A stretch of 34,667 nucleotides of DNA. Origin: Opitutaceae bacterium (GTDB taxonomy: Bacteria; Verrucomicrobiota; Verrucomicrobiia; Opitutales; Opitutaceae). How positions within the stretch are numbered: the first letter of the stretch is position 1; every line of letters begins with the position of its first letter. Positions 32,585-34,667 of the stretch are shown here, piece after piece. The position numbers were made by a program, and so were the translations under genes. The notes below the pieces were generated by a model that saw only the letters and a program-made list of their open reading frames with translations, was not told the origin of the DNA and made no database searches. The DNA lies in the NCBI GenBank assembly GCA_003151495.1, contig PLXR01000039.1, positions 1 to 34,667 of the forward strand. The letters run 5' to 3'.

Positions 32585-33988
32585 TCATTTTGCAGGGCTC
32601 AGGCGCCCTTTGCCTCCACTGCTTGTAATTCCTACTGGTACCAAGAGGTGATCGAACGAGGTTCGGTAACAGGGCCGCTTCCCAAAAGGTTTCCTACGTG
32701 GTTGGTAAAGCGTGCGTTTTCCATATGGGTGACAACGGCGAAATGCCACGATTCCAGCCAAGCTCAATGCAATCATGATGCTTCCATAAAACGCCGGCTC
32801 CGGCACCGGACTGACTTGGTGCCCATTATTTGGACCATCCGTGTTGCTATTCCAATGGGTCGCATTTCCAGAATAGCCCGTGAAGACAATCTGGTTTTCT
32901 GGGGCCGTGCCTTTAGTGCCTGTGGTCGCGTTCGAATAGAAGTAGTCAACTAGATTGGCCCAGTTCTGTACGGAGAGCGTAGCGCTACCCGCAAAGGAAA
33001 CTCCGTTGACATCAAGGATCGATGATCCCGTTGTGCCGAAATCCACGATCGAGGACGAGGTGATGGAGAGGCTGCCGAATGTGTTGCTCGTGCCGTTGAG
33101 CTTCAGCGTCCCGCCGTTGAGGACAATGTTGATTCCGCTGTCGCTGAAGTTGGCACCGAGGGTCAGCGTGGACCCGACGTTGAGCGTAAGGGTGCCCGTG
33201 CCGGTCAAGGTTCCGGCAAGTGAGGCCGATCCGAGGAGGGTAAAGGCGCCGCTGTTTCCCAGGTTCAGGGCGCCGGCACTCGTGAAGGCCCTAACAGACT
33301 GGCTCGTGCCGTTAAGGTTCAAGGTGGCTCCGGATGCTATTGAGAGCGCGTTGCCGTTGCCCAAGGCCCCGCTGGTGTTAATCTGGACGGTGCCGGAGTT
33401 GATCGTCGTCGCCCCTGTGTATGTGTTGGCGCCAGAGAGCGTCAAGGTGCCGGTGCTGGCCATGGTGAGATTCCCTGCGGCCGAGCCGCCGTTGGCAACG
33501 ACCCCGTTCAGGCTGACGTTACCCGCCCCTGTTACTGTAAGGGTGCCTCCCGAGGAGCCGGAGCCAAGGTTCACATTGCCGTTGAAGGCCATCGCACCGC
33601 CGCCGTTGTACCAGCTCTGGCTGCCTGAGAGGGTCGTGCTGTTGTAAAAGGTGAGCGAACCCGCGTCCGAATTCGTGATGCCGGAGGCGAGGGTCAGCGT
33701 GTTGTTGTTCAGGGTTGCAGCAGTGTCGAAGGTGTAGTCGCTTGCCCCGCCCGCCGTGAGAAATGAAAGCGATCCCGCTGCCGACAAGGGCAAGAGCGTG
33801 ATGGAGGTTTGAAGATTGGCCGATCCATTGAATTTCGCCACGTCGCCGCTTCCGGGAATGCCCTTGCTCCAGTTGCCACCGTTGCCCCAGCGAGAGGAGG
33901 AGGTGCTCGACCAATTGTCCGACGGCGCCCCCAACGCAGTCACGCTGAGTAGCGTTACGACGTAGATGATTGAAAATGAGCGGTTCAA
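32585..33988 (-). CDS. PEP-CTERM anchored protein with autotransporter-type beta-strand repeats
   Basis: A 467-aa exported protein. I chose the TTG at 33988 because GAAGG stands just before it and it opens a normal signal peptide (LNRSFSIIYVVTLLSVTALGA, cleavage before APSDNW). A further in-frame TTG at 34018 is possible. The body is glycine-, serine-, threonine- and asparagine-rich, with repeats such as GTLTLSGANTYTGATTINSG, matching autotransporter-associated beta-strand (PATR) repeats, predicted to form a parallel beta-helix. The sorting signal is VPEPAFYGSIMIALSLAGIVAFRR, with PEP, a membrane helix and basic residues. Unusually the frame then continues for about 47 residues (CHPYGKRTLYQPRR... 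to GRLSPAK), instead of ending within a few residues. In the usual pathway exosortase cleaves at PEP, so the tail should be removed; no exosortase is in the window. Confidence 0.85.
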   Translation of the reverse strand: MNRSFSIIYVVTLLSVTALGAPSDNWSSTSSSRWGNGGNWSKGIPGSGDVAKFNGSANLQTSITLLPLSAAGSLSFLTAGGASDYTFDTAATLNNNTLTLASGITNSDAGSLTFYNSTTLSGSQSWYNGGGAMAFNGNVNLGSGSSGGTLTVTGAGNVSLNGVVANGGSAAGNLTMASTGTLTLSGANTYTGATTINSGTVQINTSGALGNGNALSIASGATLNLNGTSQSVRAFTSAGALNLGNSGAFTLLGSASLAGTLTGTGTLTLNVGSTLTLGANFSDSGINIVLNGGTLKLNGTSNTFGSLSITSSSIVDFGTTGSSILDVNGVSFAGSATLSVQNWANLVDYFYSNATTGTKGTAPENQIVFTGYSGNATHWNSNTDGPNNGHQVSPVPEPAFYGSIMIALSLAGIVAFRRCHPYGKRTLYQPRRKPFGKRPCYRTSFDHLLVPVGITSSGGKGRLSPAK

Positions 33989-34374
33989 GCCACCTTCATT
34001 TATGCGCGAAATCCCCAAAACAGGCTATGGGGCCTTCCCCTCAGCTTGAGTAGAAACATTCACCCAGCGCCTTGCTTCAACTGGCTGCAAGTCGCGCAAA
34101 CTGGCGGCCGCCCGCAGGACGGTAAAAGCAGAGCCAGATGAGCTAGGACCGGAAGGGTTCCGTCTTAGGATATATGGCGCGGAATAGTTGTCGCCGAGGG
34201 TTCAGGCAACGGGGCGGCCAAACGCAACCAGGGATAGAAACAGCCCTGAGAGACCCAAGGGCACCAGGAGCGACCATCCACTGTTCCAACTAGCGAAAGA
34301 GTACCCGGATTGCGTCCAGAAACGCCCTGACCTCTACCCGGCGGCGCGCGATGTCGATCGGACGGGTTCGGGAG
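33989..34374. other. 386-bp gap before the partial receiver gene
   Basis: No gene is supported; a 65-codon open frame on the plus strand (34188-34385) overlaps the end of the receiver gene and shows no family features. The only clear element is the hairpin at 34143-34168, listed separately. The promoter of the PEP-CTERM gene should lie in the left part. I looked for sigma-54 (TGGCAC-N5-TTGC) sites and saw none. Confidence 0.4.
34143..34168. repeat. 11-bp hairpin in the PEP-CTERM upstream region
   Basis: CTAGGAC-C-GGAA, loop GGG, TTCC-GTCTTAG folds into an 11-bp stem with one bulged C and one G-T pair. It is 155 bp upstream of the PEP-CTERM start. No T-run flanks it, so it could be a leader structure, an operator or a weak terminator of the receiver gene. 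Confidence 0.4.
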
Positions 34375-34667
34375 TCACATTCTAGGCGGATTTCGGGCGG
34401 CCGATCCAACCTTGCCAATGGTGTGGTGAACTGCGGCCGTAGCCGATTCCGCGAGCACATCGGCCACGGTTTTCAGAAACACATCGGGCATGATCGGTTT
34501 GGCGAGGATTCGCACCGCCCCAAGCCGCTTCGCAATCGGCAGGTAGACCGGTTGGCTAAATTTGTGGCCACCGGAAACCGTGATGACGCGGGGCCTGGGC
34601 TCGGTTTGCCGAAGCTCGTCGATCAGCTTCAAACCATCCATCTCGTCCATCACGATGTCTGTGATGA
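34375..34667 (-). CDS. single-domain response regulator, C-terminal part
   Basis: The minus strand is open from the window edge to a stop at 34375. The edge codons read ITDIVMDEMDGLKLIDEL, so the phospho-acceptor aspartate is the D of TDIV; the N-terminal third, with the acidic pair, is outside the window. VITVSGGHKF supplies the conserved S/T position and RILAKP the conserved lysine. The last 25 residues (TAAVHHTIGKVGSAARNPPRM) are a disordered-looking tail, with no output domain. The alpha4-beta5 part resembles the receiver at 12303-12743. It is the third single-receiver or receiver-bearing protein of the right-hand accessory region. Confidence 0.82.
   Translation of the reverse strand, partial: ITDIVMDEMDGLKLIDELRQTEPRPRVITVSGGHKFSQPVYLPIAKRLGAVRILAKPIMPDVFLKTVADVLAESATAAVHHTIGKVGSAARNPPRM

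Noticed and set aside
34188-34385. 65-codon plus-strand ORF
   Set aside because: It overlaps the receiver gene end, shows no ribosome site and has no domain features.
1-34667. CRISPR arrays, insertion sequences, prophage genes
   Set aside because: No regularly spaced repeats, transposase, integrase or phage structural gene was seen on either strand.

Overview
The window looks like a high-GC verrucomicrobial chromosome segment, most plausibly from the Opitutales. The clues are a secreted protein with autotransporter-associated beta-strand repeats and a PEP-CTERM anchor, GTG/TTG starts with weak Shine-Dalgarno sites, and very long multi-PAS soluble sensor kinases. The placement is inference, because there is no rRNA gene in the window.

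Layout. (1) 1-2089, minus strand: an RsmB/NOP-type RNA cytosine methyltransferase, a single-domain rhodanese and the start of a CelD-like acyltransferase. They are divergent from gdhA (2088-3410, plus). (2) 3487-12743, signalling block: a LuxR-type response regulator, a 1342-aa membrane hybrid kinase and a receiver-first soluble kinase. Then come a chemoreceptor, CheW and a lone receiver in an operon with a good sigma-28 (FliA)-like promoter. (3) 12795-14927, minus: a compact housekeeping operon (dCMP deaminase, AlgH/UPF0301, bL36, bL31, SerB-like phosphatase) in which both ribosomal proteins are of the zinc-ligand-free type. (4) 15064-18981, plus: methyltransferase, FAD oxidoreductase and type III polyketide synthase, the first two joined by an ATGA overlap, followed closely by NIF3-like and aroQ. 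This is a candidate small biosynthetic cluster. (5) 18995-25221: pgpA/pgsA, then coaD, a TPR protein, an HTH-metallo-beta-lactamase fusion and a PAS histidine kinase, then an outer-membrane protein divergent from a lipoprotein. (6) 25229-27542, minus: nitronate monooxygenase-like enzyme and purU. (7) 27958-34667, accessory region with a lower-GC, more AT-tolerant composition: a 1170-aa six-PAS hybrid kinase, a broken tRNA-Cys 5' half, an unknown CxxC/CxC protein, the PEP-CTERM protein and a truncated receiver at the window edge.

Most notable signals: an abrupt codon-usage switch inside gdhA at about codon 191 (near position 2658), suggesting a recombination joint or a chimeric assembly; a tRNA-Cys fragment ending just after the anticodon loop, in the right-hand accessory region; a sigma-28-like promoter plus a 21-bp palindrome in front of the chemoreceptor operon; the polyketide trio; and a PEP-CTERM protein that carries an abnormal tail beyond its membrane anchor. 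I found no CRISPR array, no intact tRNA or rRNA, and no transposase or integrase.
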